A program made the translations under genes and the position numbers. The notes below the pieces were generated by a model. It was not told the DNA's origin. It worked only from the letters and a program-made list of their open reading frames with translations, and searched no databases. A stretch of DNA of 45,174 nucleotides from Devosia naphthalenivorans (GTDB lineage Bacteria; Pseudomonadota; Alphaproteobacteria; Rhizobiales; Devosiaceae). The stretch lies in the NCBI RefSeq assembly GCF_003056355.1, contig NZ_PYVW01000021.1, positions 1-45,174 of the forward strand, read 5' to 3'. Numbering within the stretch: the first letter of the stretch is position 1; each line of letters opens with the position of its first letter. Positions 35,413 to 44,342 of this stretch are shown piece by piece.

Positions 35413-36129
35413 ATGGCCATGGAGTTTCGCAGAGGCAGCCTGTCCGAGCAGATCGTCGAGGTCATGCAGCGGCGCATTCATTCGGGCGAATATGCCCGTG
35501 GCGACAAGCTGCCGACCGAACTCGAGCTGGTCTCCGAATTCGGCGTCAGCCGGACTGTCATTCGCGAAGCCATCGCCAATCTCAAATCCGGCGGCCTCGT
35601 CACCACCCGCCAGGGCGTCGGTGTCTTCGTGCAGCAATCGGCGCCCCTGCGCCCCTTCTTCATCGAAGCCGGCGATCTCGACCGTGTCGCCGAAGCCGTC
35701 TCGATCCTGGAGTTGCGCATCGCGCTCGAAGTGGAAGCCGCCGCCCTCGCCGCGGCCCGCCGCGACGGGGATTCGCTGACGGCCATGACGAACGCCATGG
35801 ATGCCATGAGTGCCGCAATCCTTGCCGGTGACGACGCCATCCAGTCGGACCTCGCCTTTCACCGCGCCATCGCCGCGGCCACCGACAACATGCACTTCCT
35901 CAAGCTCTTCAACTATCTCGGCGAATTGTCGGTACCGCGCGCGCGCGTCAACACCTTCGCCATCGCCCAGGAAAGCCGCGAAGATTATCTCAACCGGGTT
36001 AACTCCGAGCATGGCAGGGTCTTCGACGCCATCGAAGCCGGCGACAGCGACGGCGCCCGCGGCGCCATGCGCCTGCACCTCATCGGCAGCAAGGAACGCC
36101 TCCTCGCCGGCAGCAAGCGACCGGTCTAG
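35413..36129 (+). CDS. GntR family regulator, FadR subfamily
   Basis: 238 residues. The N-terminal winged helix (LSEQIVEVMQRRIHSGEYAR, LVSEFGVSRTVIREAIANLK, GLVTTRQGVGVFV) is followed by an all-helical FCD ligand domain from about 95 (ILELRIALEVEAAALAAARR, DLAFHRAIAAATDN, SEHGRVFDAIEAGD), with the Asp/His metal-site residues present. It closes the operon and is likely its own repressor, relieved by the substrate or an intermediate. GGGGGAGA precedes the ATG at 35413. Confidence 0.92.
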   Translation: MAMEFRRGSLSEQIVEVMQRRIHSGEYARGDKLPTELELVSEFGVSRTVIREAIANLKSGGLVTTRQGVGVFVQQSAPLRPFFIEAGDLDRVAEAVSILELRIALEVEAAALAAARRDGDSLTAMTNAMDAMSAAILAGDDAIQSDLAFHRAIAAATDNMHFLKLFNYLGELSVPRARVNTFAIAQESREDYLNRVNSEHGRVFDAIEAGDSDGARGAMRLHLIGSKERLLAGSKRPV

Positions 36130-36142
36130 CAAAAAATACGCC

Positions 36143-36230
36143 GTGCTGCCCTCGGGCTTGACCCGAGGGCCGTTCAGGGAACCCTGTCAGAGCGGTTGTG
36201 CCTACGGGACGTGACCCTCGGGGGCAGCAC
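36143..36230. repeat. Inverted repeat with inner hairpin
   Basis: GTGCTGCCCTCGGG (36143-36156) and its near-complement CCCTCGGGGGCAGCAC (36215-36230) bracket 58 bases. Inside, GCCCTCGGG-CTTGA-CCCGAGGGC (36148-36170) is a nine-pair hairpin 18 bases after the GntR stop. The inner hairpin may end or protect the operon message; the whole unit looks like a palindromic intergenic repeat. Confidence 0.6.
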
Positions 36231-36329
36231 GGTGGGCAGCGATAGATCTGATCATGCGGTCAAAGTGACCAGTCCCTCCTTGTGGGGAGTGTTCATTTTG
36301 GGTGCTTTGCGCCGCCGTTTCAGTCGACA

Positions 36330-36350
36330 CCCTCCCCCTTGCGGGGAGGG
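36330..36350. repeat. Short GC-rich hairpin repeat
   Basis: CCCTCCCC and GGGGAGGG pair around a four- to five-base loop inside a run of C/G tracts. This kind of element is frequent between genes in Hyphomicrobiales. No coding function is supported in 36130-36770. Confidence 0.5.
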
Positions 36351-36449
36351 ATCAAGGGTGGGGGGCGCCACGCACACCGGATTATGGCAAGTGAACACTT
36401 CCTCTCAATGGTCGCGGTTGGCCCGGATCGGAACCACCTTACCCACCGA

Positions 36450-36545
36450 GTCATTCCGGCGAAGACCGGAATCCATCCTGATCTATCTCAACCTGTCGCG
36501 GGCGTGGGTACATCTCAGGATGGATCCCGGCCTCGCCGGGATGAC
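36450..36545. repeat. REP-like inverted repeat
   Basis: Two arms of about 31 bases (36451-36481 and 36515-36545) are imperfect inverted copies. Each is an ATTCCGG/CCGGAAT-type palindrome followed by ATCCATCCTGA. This is a typical dispersed extragenic palindrome of alphaproteobacteria, and IS elements may use such sites as targets. Confidence 0.75.
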
Positions 36546-36771
36546 ACTGTGGATGTGGAAGCGTCCGAAATGAACCTCCCCCACAAAGGAGTGGCGGGCA
36601 CCCCCGACATTCGGCCCCCTACGCACCCCCCGGGGCAAAGCAGTCCTACAACTCCCAGCGGCTGGCAAAAGCCACTCCCACCAGCAAACCCGAGGCAGCC
36701 GCCAGAAAACCACAGGCATGCCGGCAGCATATCGCAAGCAATCCACAAGCATGCCCGCAGCATGCTGCACG

Positions 36772-36799
36772 AAAAAACCCCGCGGCTTGCGCCGCGGGG
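36772..36799 (-). terminator. Rho-independent terminator of the sugar-acid operon
   Basis: On the minus strand CCCCGCGGC-GCAA-GCCGCGGGG forms a perfect nine-pair stem followed by six U residues. It lies 23 bases after the stop of the dehydratase gene at 36823, the last gene of that strand. Confidence 0.92.
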
Positions 36800-36822
36800 T
36801 TCACGCTGGGAGGAGCGTGTAG

Positions 36823-37761
36823 TTACTGCGGACCGAGGGCGTCGATCAGTTCCTTCAGATCGGCGATATCCTTGGCCGCCAGTTCCGACAGCGGCGGGCG
36901 AACCGGGCCGGCCGTATGCCCGACAATGGTCGCCCCGGCCTTGATGATCGAGACGGCAAAGCCGCCGGCGCGGTTGCGGATGCCGATATAGGGAATGAAA
37001 AATTCGCGTAGCAGCCGGTTGGTGACGTCGCGATTGCCGGCCTGCACGGCCCGGTAGAACTCGGTCGCCGTCTTGGGGATGAAGTTGAACACGGCCGAGG
37101 AATAAACGGGGAAGCCCGCGCCATAATAGGCTTCAGCAAACACTTCGGCCGTCGGCAAGCCGCCGAGATAGCTCAGGCGGTCGCCCATTCTGGCGCGCAC
37201 CACGGTCACTGCCTCGACATCACCCACGCCATCCTTGAAGCCGATCAGGTTGGCGTTGTCGTCGGCCAGCCGCGCCACCGTGTCGGCGCTCAGCTTGCAC
37301 ACATTGCGGTTATAGACCACGACGCCGATGCGGACCGCCTTGCAGACGGCGTCGATATGGGCGCGCAGTCCCTCCTGGTTGGTTTCGGTCAGGTAGTGAG
37401 GCAGCAGCATGATGCCGGCTGCACCACTGGCCTCTGCAGCCTTGGCTAGGTCGATGGCGATGCGGGTGCTGTAGCCCACGCCGGCAATGATCGGGGTGTG
37501 GCTGCCGCAGGTTTCCACGGCGGTGCGGATGACCTGCTTGTGCTCGTCCGGGGTCAGCGAAAAACCCTCGCCCGTGCCGCCGGCAGCGAACAGCACCTTG
37601 GCGCCGTAAGGCATCAGCCATTCCAGGCGCTGGCGATAGCCGTCCTCGGCAAAGTCGCCAGCGGCGTCGAAATCGGTGATCGGAAAGGACATCAGCCCTT
37701 CGGACAAAGCCGATTTCAGCGCCTGCGGATCGAGACTGGTCTGGGTCGAATGAAGAGTCAT
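36823..37761 (-). CDS. kdgD: 5-dehydro-4-deoxyglucarate dehydratase (KdgD-like, DapA family)
   Basis: 312 residues. KdgD converts 5-keto-4-deoxy-D-glucarate to alpha-ketoglutarate semialdehyde with loss of water and CO2. The DapA-family Schiff-base Lys is K176 (IGFKDG) and the catalytic Tyr Y150 (VVVYNRN). [13 protein letters not shown] is the substrate-carboxylate loop. The N-terminal [14 protein letters not shown] is the KdgD hallmark, distinct from DapA proper. It is the last gene of the minus-strand locus, before a strong terminator. The enolase-superfamily genes upstream would supply its substrate. Confidence 0.88.
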   Translation of the reverse strand: MTLHSTQTSLDPQALKSALSEGLMSFPITDFDAAGDFAEDGYRQRLEWLMPYGAKVLFAAGGTGEGFSLTPDEHKQVIRTAVETCGSHTPIIAGVGYSTRIAIDLAKAAEASGAAGIMLLPHYLTETNQEGLRAHIDAVCKAVRIGVVVYNRNVCKLSADTVARLADDNANLIGFKDGVGDVEAVTVVRARMGDRLSYLGGLPTAEVFAEAYYGAGFPVYSSAVFNFIPKTATEFYRAVQAGNRDVTNRLLREFFIPYIGIRNRAGGFAVSIIKAGATIVGHTAGPVRPPLSELAAKDIADLKELIDALGPQ

Positions 37762-37791
37762 GGTTGGCCCCCTATGGCCGCCTGCCCGAAG

Positions 37792-38940
37792 CTAGGCGAC
37801 GAGATTGTCATTGATGAAATCGAAATTGATGTCTTCGCCCATGCCGGGCTTGTCCGAGAGATGGACGAAGCCGTCCGCGTCCATCGGATCGGCGAGGCTG
37901 TTGAGATATTCAAAGCCGTCGTCATACTCGAGGAAAGGATGCAGCAAGCCCCGCTCGTACCAGCGGATATTCTTGGCCGATGCCGCCAGCACCAGGTTGG
38001 GCGCACCATTGCCGTGGATTTCGCAGTTCATCCCATAGGCATCGGCAAGATGGATCGACTTGAGCGAGGGCGTGATGCCGCCCACGTCATGCACGCCCGT
38101 CCGCAGGATGTCGCAGGCGCCTGCTTTGATCCATTCGGCCCGGGCATAATGTTTGCCGGCCGCACTTTCGGGGCCTAGCACCGGAATATCGAGATTGGCG
38201 GCAAGCCAGGCATAGGAAGAAGTGCTCTGCTCGTCGAGCGGCTCTTCGATCCAGGCGAAGTCGAGCTTTTCGAGGCCCCTGCCCAGTTCCAGCGCATCGG
38301 TGCGCGAATACCAATGGTAGGCGTCGATCATCAGCGCCACGTCGGGCCCGACGGCCTCGCGCACTGCGGCACAGGCCTTGAGGTCCATCTTCACATTGGG
38401 CGACCAGGAGACCGGCGGCATCCAGGTATGCAGCTTGATACCCTTATAGCCGCGCGCCACCAGCTTTTCGGCAAAGCGGCCATAATCTTCCGGCGTTGCC
38501 AGCCCGCCCTCGAGCTCGTCACCGCACATCGTGCTGCCATAGGCCGGCACCTTGTCGCGATAAGCGCCGATCAGCTTGTGCACCGGCAGGCCCAATGCGC
38601 GGCCAGCCAGGTCCCACAGCGCGGTATCCACCACAGCGAGTGTCCGGTCAGTCAACTGCCCGGCGCTGCCCCGCTGCCAATGCGCCAGTTCCTGCCACAG
38701 CAATTCGCGGTCGAACGGATCCTGCCCGATCAGCACCTTCTTGACGAAGGTCTCGATCAGATGCGGGCGGATCGTTTCCGGCGCACCAAAGCAATGACCT
38801 TCGCTGCCATCGTCGCAGACAATGCTCAGCATGCCCTGCTTGACCTTGTGCGGCTCACCCGGATGGCCATGCCCCGCCGAATCCTGATGGCGCCGCGTCG
38901 TGTGCCGGAAAACCCGCACCTTCACATCTACAATCCGCAT
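37792..38940 (-). CDS. Enolase-superfamily acid-sugar dehydratase or isomerase
   Basis: 382 residues of the mandelate racemase-like group. Metal ligands are D206 (LMIDAYHWY), E232 (WIEEPL) and E258 (LGPES); likely catalytic residues are K169 (GIKLHTW, K-x-H) and H309 (CEIHGNG). It resembles the enzyme at 30283 in the K-x-H and E(I/F)HG motifs more than the one at 39099. In this context an aldarate or aldonate dehydratase feeding KdgD is likely. The start at 38940 (MRIVDVKVRVF) is chosen because GGGGGA precedes it and the fold begins there; the frame continues to 39036 without support. Confidence 0.85.
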   Translation of the reverse strand: MRIVDVKVRVFRHTTRRHQDSAGHGHPGEPHKVKQGMLSIVCDDGSEGHCFGAPETIRPHLIETFVKKVLIGQDPFDRELLWQELAHWQRGSAGQLTDRTLAVVDTALWDLAGRALGLPVHKLIGAYRDKVPAYGSTMCGDELEGGLATPEDYGRFAEKLVARGYKGIKLHTWMPPVSWSPNVKMDLKACAAVREAVGPDVALMIDAYHWYSRTDALELGRGLEKLDFAWIEEPLDEQSTSSYAWLAANLDIPVLGPESAAGKHYARAEWIKAGACDILRTGVHDVGGITPSLKSIHLADAYGMNCEIHGNGAPNLVLAASAKNIRWYERGLLHPFLEYDDGFEYLNSLADPMDADGFVHLSDKPGMGEDINFDFINDNLVA

Positions 38941-39017
38941 ATCATCCCCCACCGTCACCAAGGCCCCAGCGCCCAATCGCAACGCATCCAATCCCATCAT
39001 TTGCCTTGCACTAGCAC

Positions 39018-39030
39018 GTTGTACGACAAC
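39018..39030. promoter_or_regulatory. Candidate FadR-type GntR operator
   Basis: GTTGT-ACG-ACAAC is a perfect five-base inverted repeat. It lies 78 bases before the start of the enolase gene at 38940 and matches the general FadR-family site (TTGTNNNACAA-like). The GntR protein encoded at 40181 is the likely binder. Confidence 0.6.
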
Positions 39031-39098
39031 CGACAAGTATGCTTTGCTTGAGGTGTCGCAGGTGCTGTCTTCCGGTGATGCTCAAGGGGCACCGAATG

Positions 39099-40184
39099 CT
39101 AACGCTTCAGGCTGAAATGCTGCAGTTGGTCGAGGTCCAGGCTAAAGCCCCAACCGGGCCGGTCCGGCACCAGGATATCCCCGCCATCCATCTGCATCTG
39201 TTCCTGATAGAGCGGGCTATACCATTCGAGATGTTCCAGCAGCGTCGCATTGGGAATCGACCCCATGACCTGCAGGCTCATTTCCGGGAAAAGATGTGAT
39301 GACACCGGCCTGTTATAGGCCGCCGCAAGCGCCCCCACCCGAACGAACTCGCTCACCCCGCCAACCCGTTGCAGGTCCGGCATCAGGATATCCGCCGCCT
39401 TGGTATCGAGTAGCCGCTTGAAGCCGTGCAGAGTATAGTCGTTTTCGCCCGAAGCGACCGGCATATCCAGCGCCGCTGCCACTTCGGCCGACTGTTCGAG
39501 GTCATGTGCCGGCACTGGCTCTTCGAACCAGGCAATCCCGTACTCCGCCATCTGCTGCCCCAGCCTTATGGCCGCCTTGGCATCGAGCACCTGATTGGCA
39601 TCAACCATCAAATCCACTTCATGGCCAATGGCTTGGCGCACAGCCTTAAGGCGCGGCAAGTCCACATCCGCCCGCCCCACATGCCGCAGCTTCATTGCCT
39701 TGAAACCCGCTGCCGCAAAGCCGCCCGCCTGTTCAACCAGCTCGTCCGTGCTCTCGCTCAGCCACAAGCCGCCGCTTGCATAGGCCGGAACGCGGTCGCG
39801 CGCCCGTCCCAGCAGACGCGAGATCGACAGCCCGGCAGCTTTGCCGCGCAGGTCCCACATGGCGCCATCGATAGCGGAAATGCCCATGATGGAAACGCCA
39901 GAAAACCCGATGAAATTGATGCGCTTCCAGCATTCCGCCCAGACCGCGGCCGTGTCATCCGGCGAGCGTCCGATCACCGCGTCGCGGAGCACATGCACCA
40001 TGGCATCGAGCAGTTTCACTTGCTCCGGGCGGATGGTGAAAATCAGGTTCTCCCCAACCAGGCCCTCGTCAGTATCAAGAAACACCGCAATGCAGGAAAA
40101 CATGGTAATGCGGGCTGTGGCGTTGCCGATAGGCTTGTCCAGCGGCAGCGCCACGGGCACGGTTCTGAGGTCGGTGATTTTCAA
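39099..40184 (-). CDS. Mandelate racemase-like enolase-superfamily enzyme (possible lactone cycloisomerase)
   Basis: 361 residues. The capping-domain start (MKITDLRTVPVALPLDKPIG) leads into a barrel with K165 (MKLRHVG, K-x-R), metal ligands D195 (LMVDANQ), E221 (WFEEPVP) and E247 (ASGENDYT), the Asp-His dyad D270 (MPDLQRVGG) and H297 (SSHLFPEM), and a nearby Glu E301. The SSHLF..E motif is shared with mandelate racemase and with galactarolactone cycloisomerase (Gci). With a uronate-dehydrogenase-like gene and KdgD nearby, a Gci-type lactone-opening role is an attractive but unproven reading. It overlaps the GntR gene by four bases. Confidence 0.85.
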   Translation of the reverse strand: MKITDLRTVPVALPLDKPIGNATARITMFSCIAVFLDTDEGLVGENLIFTIRPEQVKLLDAMVHVLRDAVIGRSPDDTAAVWAECWKRINFIGFSGVSIMGISAIDGAMWDLRGKAAGLSISRLLGRARDRVPAYASGGLWLSESTDELVEQAGGFAAAGFKAMKLRHVGRADVDLPRLKAVRQAIGHEVDLMVDANQVLDAKAAIRLGQQMAEYGIAWFEEPVPAHDLEQSAEVAAALDMPVASGENDYTLHGFKRLLDTKAADILMPDLQRVGGVSEFVRVGALAAAYNRPVSSHLFPEMSLQVMGSIPNATLLEHLEWYSPLYQEQMQMDGGDILVPDRPGWGFSLDLDQLQHFSLKR

Positions 40185-40894
40185 AGGGACTCGGCCTCCT
40201 TGCCTGCCTGTTGATAGCGGCGGGCGCTGCCCGAAAGATGCTGGCGCATGGCATCGCGAGCAAAGGCCGCATCGCCCTGCTCGATCGCACGTGCAATGGC
40301 CCGATGCTCCCCAAGCAACATGGCGAGATAAGCAGCCTCCTGCTCCGGCGTCTGCGCCGTGGCGCTCAAACGACTACGCGGAATGGCGGAAGGCCCAATA
40401 CCATCAAGGAATTGCGCAAAGCGCGGATTGCCAGTGGCATTGGCGACGGCACGGTGAAAGGCAAAGTCTGCGGCACTGGCTTCTTCTCGGCTCTGGGCCG
40501 CTTCCTGCGCCCGCAATGTCGCCCCGATGGCCTGCAGATGCGCCTCGTTGCGCCGCCGCGCGGCCAGGCTGGCCGCCTCGATTTCGACGGCAGAACGGAT
40601 CTCGAGATCCTGCAGCACATCCGGCACTGATGCGAGGTCTGCTGGGTGTAACCGCAGCGGCGGCACAGAGTATGACTGCGCCACGAAAACGCCAGAACCC
40701 CGGCGACTGGTCAACTCCCCGCGCGCCCGCATCCCGGCCACCGCCTCGCGCAACACGGTCCTGCTGATCCCCAGGCTCTCAATCAGCTCATGTTCGGGCG
40801 GCAGCTTATCCCCGTCCACCATGGCACGCTCTATGATCCACGCCCGCAATTGCTCCGCCGTCCGATCCGACAAACTCGGTCCACGATTTCCCAT
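40181..40894 (-). CDS. GntR family regulator, FadR subfamily
   Basis: 237 residues. Winged helix: AEQLRAWIIERAMVDGDKLP, LIESLGISRTVLREAVAGMR, GELTSRRGSGVFVAQ. FCD domain from about 90: DLEIRSAVEIEAASLAARRR, DFAFHRAVANATGN, GEHRAIARAIEQGD. ATG 40894 follows AAGGGG. It is the first gene of the minus-strand sugar-acid operon and overlaps the next enzyme gene. It stands divergent from the epimerase gene, so it probably represses both sides through the repeats at 40921-40966. Confidence 0.92.
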   Translation of the reverse strand: MGNRGPSLSDRTAEQLRAWIIERAMVDGDKLPPEHELIESLGISRTVLREAVAGMRARGELTSRRGSGVFVAQSYSVPPLRLHPADLASVPDVLQDLEIRSAVEIEAASLAARRRNEAHLQAIGATLRAQEAAQSREEASAADFAFHRAVANATGNPRFAQFLDGIGPSAIPRSRLSATAQTPEQEAAYLAMLLGEHRAIARAIEQGDAAFARDAMRQHLSGSARRYQQAGKEAESL

Positions 40895-40920
40895 CAAGCA
40901 CCCCTTGCCGCAAAAAATTA

Positions 40921-40966
40921 ATACGACTACTAAGCCATACGACTAATGTTGACAGATGACTAGTCG
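40921..40966. promoter_or_regulatory. Operator cluster in the divergent sugar-acid promoter
   Basis: CGACTA occurs at 40924-40929 and 40940-40945, and its complement TAGTCG at 40961-40966. GACTAGTC (40958-40965) is a perfect palindrome. They fill most of the 83-base gap between the divergent regulator and epimerase genes, with TTGACA at 40949-40954 as a possible -35 box. Binding by the GntR protein is inferred. Confidence 0.6.
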
Positions 40967-40977
40967 GGGAGAATGCG

Positions 40978-41835
40978 GTGCGCATCGTGGTAACGGGTGG
41001 ATCGGGACGCGTCGGCCGCTTCGTCGTGAGGGAACTCGCGGAGGCGGGCCACACGGTCACTAGCCTCGATCTATCCCCTGCCGCCAAGCGTCATCCCGAC
41101 GTGCGCTACATGCAGGGCAATGTTTCGAAAGCCGAGGACGTTTTCGGCACACTGACCTATGCAAAGGCCGAAGCCGTCGTCCATATGGCGGCCTGGTCCG
41201 ATCCCGGCATAGTTCCAGATACGCGCACCTATGGGGACAATGTCGCCGGTGCTTTCAATGTGCTGGACGCGGCAGCGAGCTTGGGATTGCGTCGGGTTAT
41301 CCAAGCCTCTAGTGCCCAGGTCTACGGCTTTGCCGAACACGCGCCGGTATTTGCGCCCGTGACTGAAGAGCACTCGCTGTTCCCGCTTAATTCCTATGCA
41401 TTGGCCAAAATCGCAAGCGAGCAGGCGGCAGCCTACTTTGCGAACAAGGGGCTGAATGTGTTGACCTTTCGGATCATGGGCGTCCGCGCTCCCGAGGATT
41501 TGCGTGATGAAATTGCCCGTGCCCTGACCCATCCCGAGGCCGAGCGCTTCCTGCTCTGGACCCGCACCGACGCCCGCGACATTGCCACCGCCTGCCGTCA
41601 AGCGCTGGAACAGGATACCGTCCCTTCGGGCATCTACAATCTTTCCGGTGCCGAAAACATCTTCGGCATCGAGACCCGGCACCTGCTGGAGCGCCACCTG
41701 CCCTCCACCGACTTGTCCCGACTCCCCCGAGGCCTCGCCTCCCCCTTTAGCTCCCAAAAAGCAGCGACCACCTTCGGCTACAGCCAGCGTTTCATCTGGA
41801 GCCACTCAAATTCACATGATGTCGAGCAGCAATGA
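40978..41835 (+). CDS. NAD-dependent epimerase/dehydratase family protein, possible uronate dehydrogenase
   Basis: 285-residue extended short-chain dehydrogenase. The nucleotide loop is VTGGSGRVGRF, the Ser of the active site is in VIQASSAQVYG, and the catalytic pair is Y-x3-K (NSYALAKIASEQ). The short length and the form MRIVVTGGSGRVGRFVVREL resemble uronate dehydrogenases, which oxidise galacturonate or glucuronate to aldarolactones. A link to the neighbouring cycloisomerase-like and KdgD-like genes is inferred. GTG start with GGGGAG upstream. The last 15 residues or so (SHSNSHDVEQQ) look unstructured. Confidence 0.8.
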   Translation: MRIVVTGGSGRVGRFVVRELAEAGHTVTSLDLSPAAKRHPDVRYMQGNVSKAEDVFGTLTYAKAEAVVHMAAWSDPGIVPDTRTYGDNVAGAFNVLDAAASLGLRRVIQASSAQVYGFAEHAPVFAPVTEEHSLFPLNSYALAKIASEQAAAYFANKGLNVLTFRIMGVRAPEDLRDEIARALTHPEAERFLLWTRTDARDIATACRQALEQDTVPSGIYNLSGAENIFGIETRHLLERHLPSTDLSRLPRGLASPFSSQKAATTFGYSQRFIWSHSNSHDVEQQ

Positions 41836-42143
41836 GCCAAATGCTTCGGGTCGCACAAATGGCGGTCTCTGAGCTTCCGATCGACAAAGCACTTATCAGT
41901 GGCGCCCGACGGCCAATATCAGTTTAAGTCGGTTCTATCCAAAAGCGGCTGGTCGGAGAACGGCCCAATTCTGCCGTTCGCACCTTTGGTGCCACTGCGA
42001 AGTTGGGGCGGGAACCGAACCGTCAGGTCTCGGGCGATTACCGCTCGGAAGCTGCTAGCCTTGCTTAACCGCCCCATAAAGAACGTGACAATCAGGCGGC
42101 CACGGTTTGATATCGCAACAAGCTGAACACTGGAGACATGGCC
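41836..42143. other. Gap between epimerase and SDR genes
   Basis: Open frames exist on both strands here but show no recognisable domain and no ribosome site. I see no terminator with a U-tract. The promoter of the SDR gene must lie here or upstream, but I cannot place it. Confidence 0.4.
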
Positions 42144-42923
42144 ATGGCCAATCAAGCGCTTACGATACCTGACCTGGTCGGCAAGGCGGTGCTGATTACC
42201 GGCGCTTCAACGGGAATCGGAGCGGCGCTCGCAACCGCCTTTGCGGCACAGGGGGCCTTGGTCGGGTTGCACTACAATTCCAGCGTGGACTCCGCGGAGG
42301 CGCTCGCCAAGACCATTCGCGACAGTGGCGGCACGGTTGAGCTGATCCGCGCCGATGCCTCCAAGGAAGGTGAAATTGCCGGTGCTGTCGGGGCCGCGCA
42401 GAAGGCGTTCGGCCGACTGGATGGCCTGATCAACAATGCCGGAGGCATGGTCGCCCGCCAGCCCTACCAGGAATGGACCAGCGCGCTCTATGACCAGATC
42501 ATGGATCTCAACGCCCGCTCGGTGCTGGCGGCGTCGCACGCTGCCATTCCGCACCTGAAGGTGAATGGCGGCTTCATCATCAACACCACCTCCATTGCGG
42601 CCCGCAACGGCGCCAGCAATGGCGCGGGGCTCTATGGTTCGTCCAAGGCTTTTATCGCCAATGTGACCCGCGGCATGGCCAAGGAATTGATCCCTTTTGG
42701 TATCCGCGTCAACGCGGTGGCGCCGGGCGTCATCACCACACCATTCCATGAACGCTATTCAACCCAGGCCCAAATGGACGCCATGTTGGCCAGCGTGCCG
42801 CAAGGCCGGCTGGGTGTGGCCGAGGATTGCGTCGGTGCCTACCTGTTCCTCGCTTCCGAAAGCCTCTCCGGCTACACCATCGGTCAGACTATCGAGGTCA
42901 ATGGCGGGCAGTTGATGCCGTAG
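42144..42923 (+). CDS. Short-chain dehydrogenase/reductase (SDR)
   Basis: 259-residue classical SDR. The NAD(P) loop is TGASTGIGAAL, NNAG is present (LINNAGGMVA), and the catalytic Ser is in NTTSIAARNG with Y-x3-K in YGSSKAFIAN. C-terminal NAVAPGVITTPFH and VNGGQLMP are family hallmarks. It likely oxidises or reduces a sugar or keto compound. ATG 42144 is chosen because GGAGA lies seven bases upstream; 42138 is too close. Neighbours give no clear substrate. Confidence 0.9.
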   Translation: MANQALTIPDLVGKAVLITGASTGIGAALATAFAAQGALVGLHYNSSVDSAEALAKTIRDSGGTVELIRADASKEGEIAGAVGAAQKAFGRLDGLINNAGGMVARQPYQEWTSALYDQIMDLNARSVLAASHAAIPHLKVNGGFIINTTSIAARNGASNGAGLYGSSKAFIANVTRGMAKELIPFGIRVNAVAPGVITTPFHERYSTQAQMDAMLASVPQGRLGVAEDCVGAYLFLASESLSGYTIGQTIEVNGGQLMP

Positions 42924-43115
42924 CGATAACCGGCCTGCTTCGGGCAAGGCCTGGCGCAGACTGGTTCCGGCGCTGGTGCAGAACCTGGTCGGGCCGCGCG
43001 AAAGCATTGCATTTCATGCGCACACCGCAACACACCGTTCTTATATCGGCACTTGCCGATGAAACGATGAATGTGCATCTTGTGGCTGCCCAACGGCACC
43101 AACCATAGAGCATTT

Positions 43116-44243
43116 ATGTCCAAGCTTTTCTCACCTGCCTCCCTGCGCGGCCTCAACCTGCGCAACCGTACCGTCATCGCCCCGATGTGCCAGTACTCTG
43201 CCATCGATGGCTTCGTGAACGACTGGCACATGGTCCATCTCGGACGTTTTGCCATGGGTGGGTTCGGCCTGATCCTGTTCGAAGCCACTGGCGTAACCGC
43301 CGAAGGGCGCATCTCATATGGCGACCTGGGCATCTGGAAGGATGAGCATGTCGCGCCGCTGGCACGCATCGTTGATTTCCTTCACAGCCAGGGCGCTGCG
43401 GCAGGTATCCAGTTGGCTCATGCCGGCCGCAAAGCCTCGACGCCTGTCACCTGGAATACCGAGGCGGTCAAAACGCCGGAAGGCCGCGCCTCTGTTGGCT
43501 TTGAACAATGGACGCCGGTCGCGCCGTCCGCCGTCGCCCATAGCGATGATCCCAGCTTTACGGTGCCGACAGCGCTTGATCTTGCCGGGATCAAGGGTGT
43601 CGTTGACGCGTTCGCTGCCGGGGCCAAGCGCGCGCTCGCTGCTGGCTTCGACACGGTCGAAATCCACGCCGCTCATGGCTATCTGCTCAACCAATTCCTG
43701 TCGCCTCTGGCGAACAAGCGCACCGACGAATACGGCGGCAGCCGCGAGAACCGCATGCGCCTGCCGCTTGAAGTCGTGGCCGCCGTGCGCGCGGTGTGGC
43801 CGGAAGACAAGCCGCTGCTGGTCCGCATCTCAGTCAGCGACAATCATCCGGATGGCTGGCAGGTAGAAGACAGCGTCGCCTTTGCCAAGGAACTCAAGGC
43901 GCTTGGGGTGGATGCGATCGACTGCTCCAGCGGCGGTTTTGATGGCGCGATCATCAATTCAGTCGCCCACTACCAGGTTCCGTTTGCACAGGCCGTACGC
44001 GACGGCGCGGATATTCCCACGATCGCGGTGGGCCTGATCGATGAGGCTCACCAAGCCGAAGCCGTCATTGCGCGTGGCGAGGCCGATTTCGTCGCCCTGG
44101 CTCGTGGTGCACTGGATGATCCCAATTGGGCGCTTCATGCCAACCACATCCTGGGCGAGGATAAATACACCTTGTGGCCGGTGCAAACCAAGCGCATCGA
44201 GAGTCTGGACCGTTCGCTAAAGCGCCGGAGCTATGCCGACTAA
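43116..44243 (+). CDS. NADH:flavin oxidoreductase, Old Yellow Enzyme family (YqjM-like)
   Basis: 375-residue FMN-binding barrel. N-terminal residues match the YqjM class: NRTVIAPMCQYSA with the redox-tuning Cys, then QLAHAGRKAS and EIHAAHGYLLNQFLSP (substrate His pair). GGSRENRMRLPLEVV and a C-terminal FMN phosphate site (VGLIDEAHQAEAV, LARGALDDPNWALHAN) complete it. The class reduces activated C=C bonds with NAD(P)H. ATG 43116 is used; only AGAG precedes it. It lies about 190 bases after the SDR gene on the same strand. Confidence 0.92.
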   Translation: MSKLFSPASLRGLNLRNRTVIAPMCQYSAIDGFVNDWHMVHLGRFAMGGFGLILFEATGVTAEGRISYGDLGIWKDEHVAPLARIVDFLHSQGAAAGIQLAHAGRKASTPVTWNTEAVKTPEGRASVGFEQWTPVAPSAVAHSDDPSFTVPTALDLAGIKGVVDAFAAGAKRALAAGFDTVEIHAAHGYLLNQFLSPLANKRTDEYGGSRENRMRLPLEVVAAVRAVWPEDKPLLVRISVSDNHPDGWQVEDSVAFAKELKALGVDAIDCSSGGFDGAIINSVAHYQVPFAQAVRDGADIPTIAVGLIDEAHQAEAVIARGEADFVALARGALDDPNWALHANHILGEDKYTLWPVQTKRIESLDRSLKRRSYAD

Positions 44244-44342
44244 CTTTGGCTTTGCCGCCCTCAAAAACACCGCATTCGCGATGCCAGACTTGCGGTGTTG
44301 CGTATGCGGCACCAGATGAGTGCAGCCCTCGGAGGAACGACG

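Noticed and set aside
36282..36944. Plus-strand ORF of 220 residues in the repeat region
   Set aside because: It consists of translated REP repeats and a terminator and runs into the kdgD gene antisense.
41899..42155. Open frames on both strands before the SDR gene
   Set aside because: No ribosome site, no domain and no codon bias; looks like decayed intergenic DNA.
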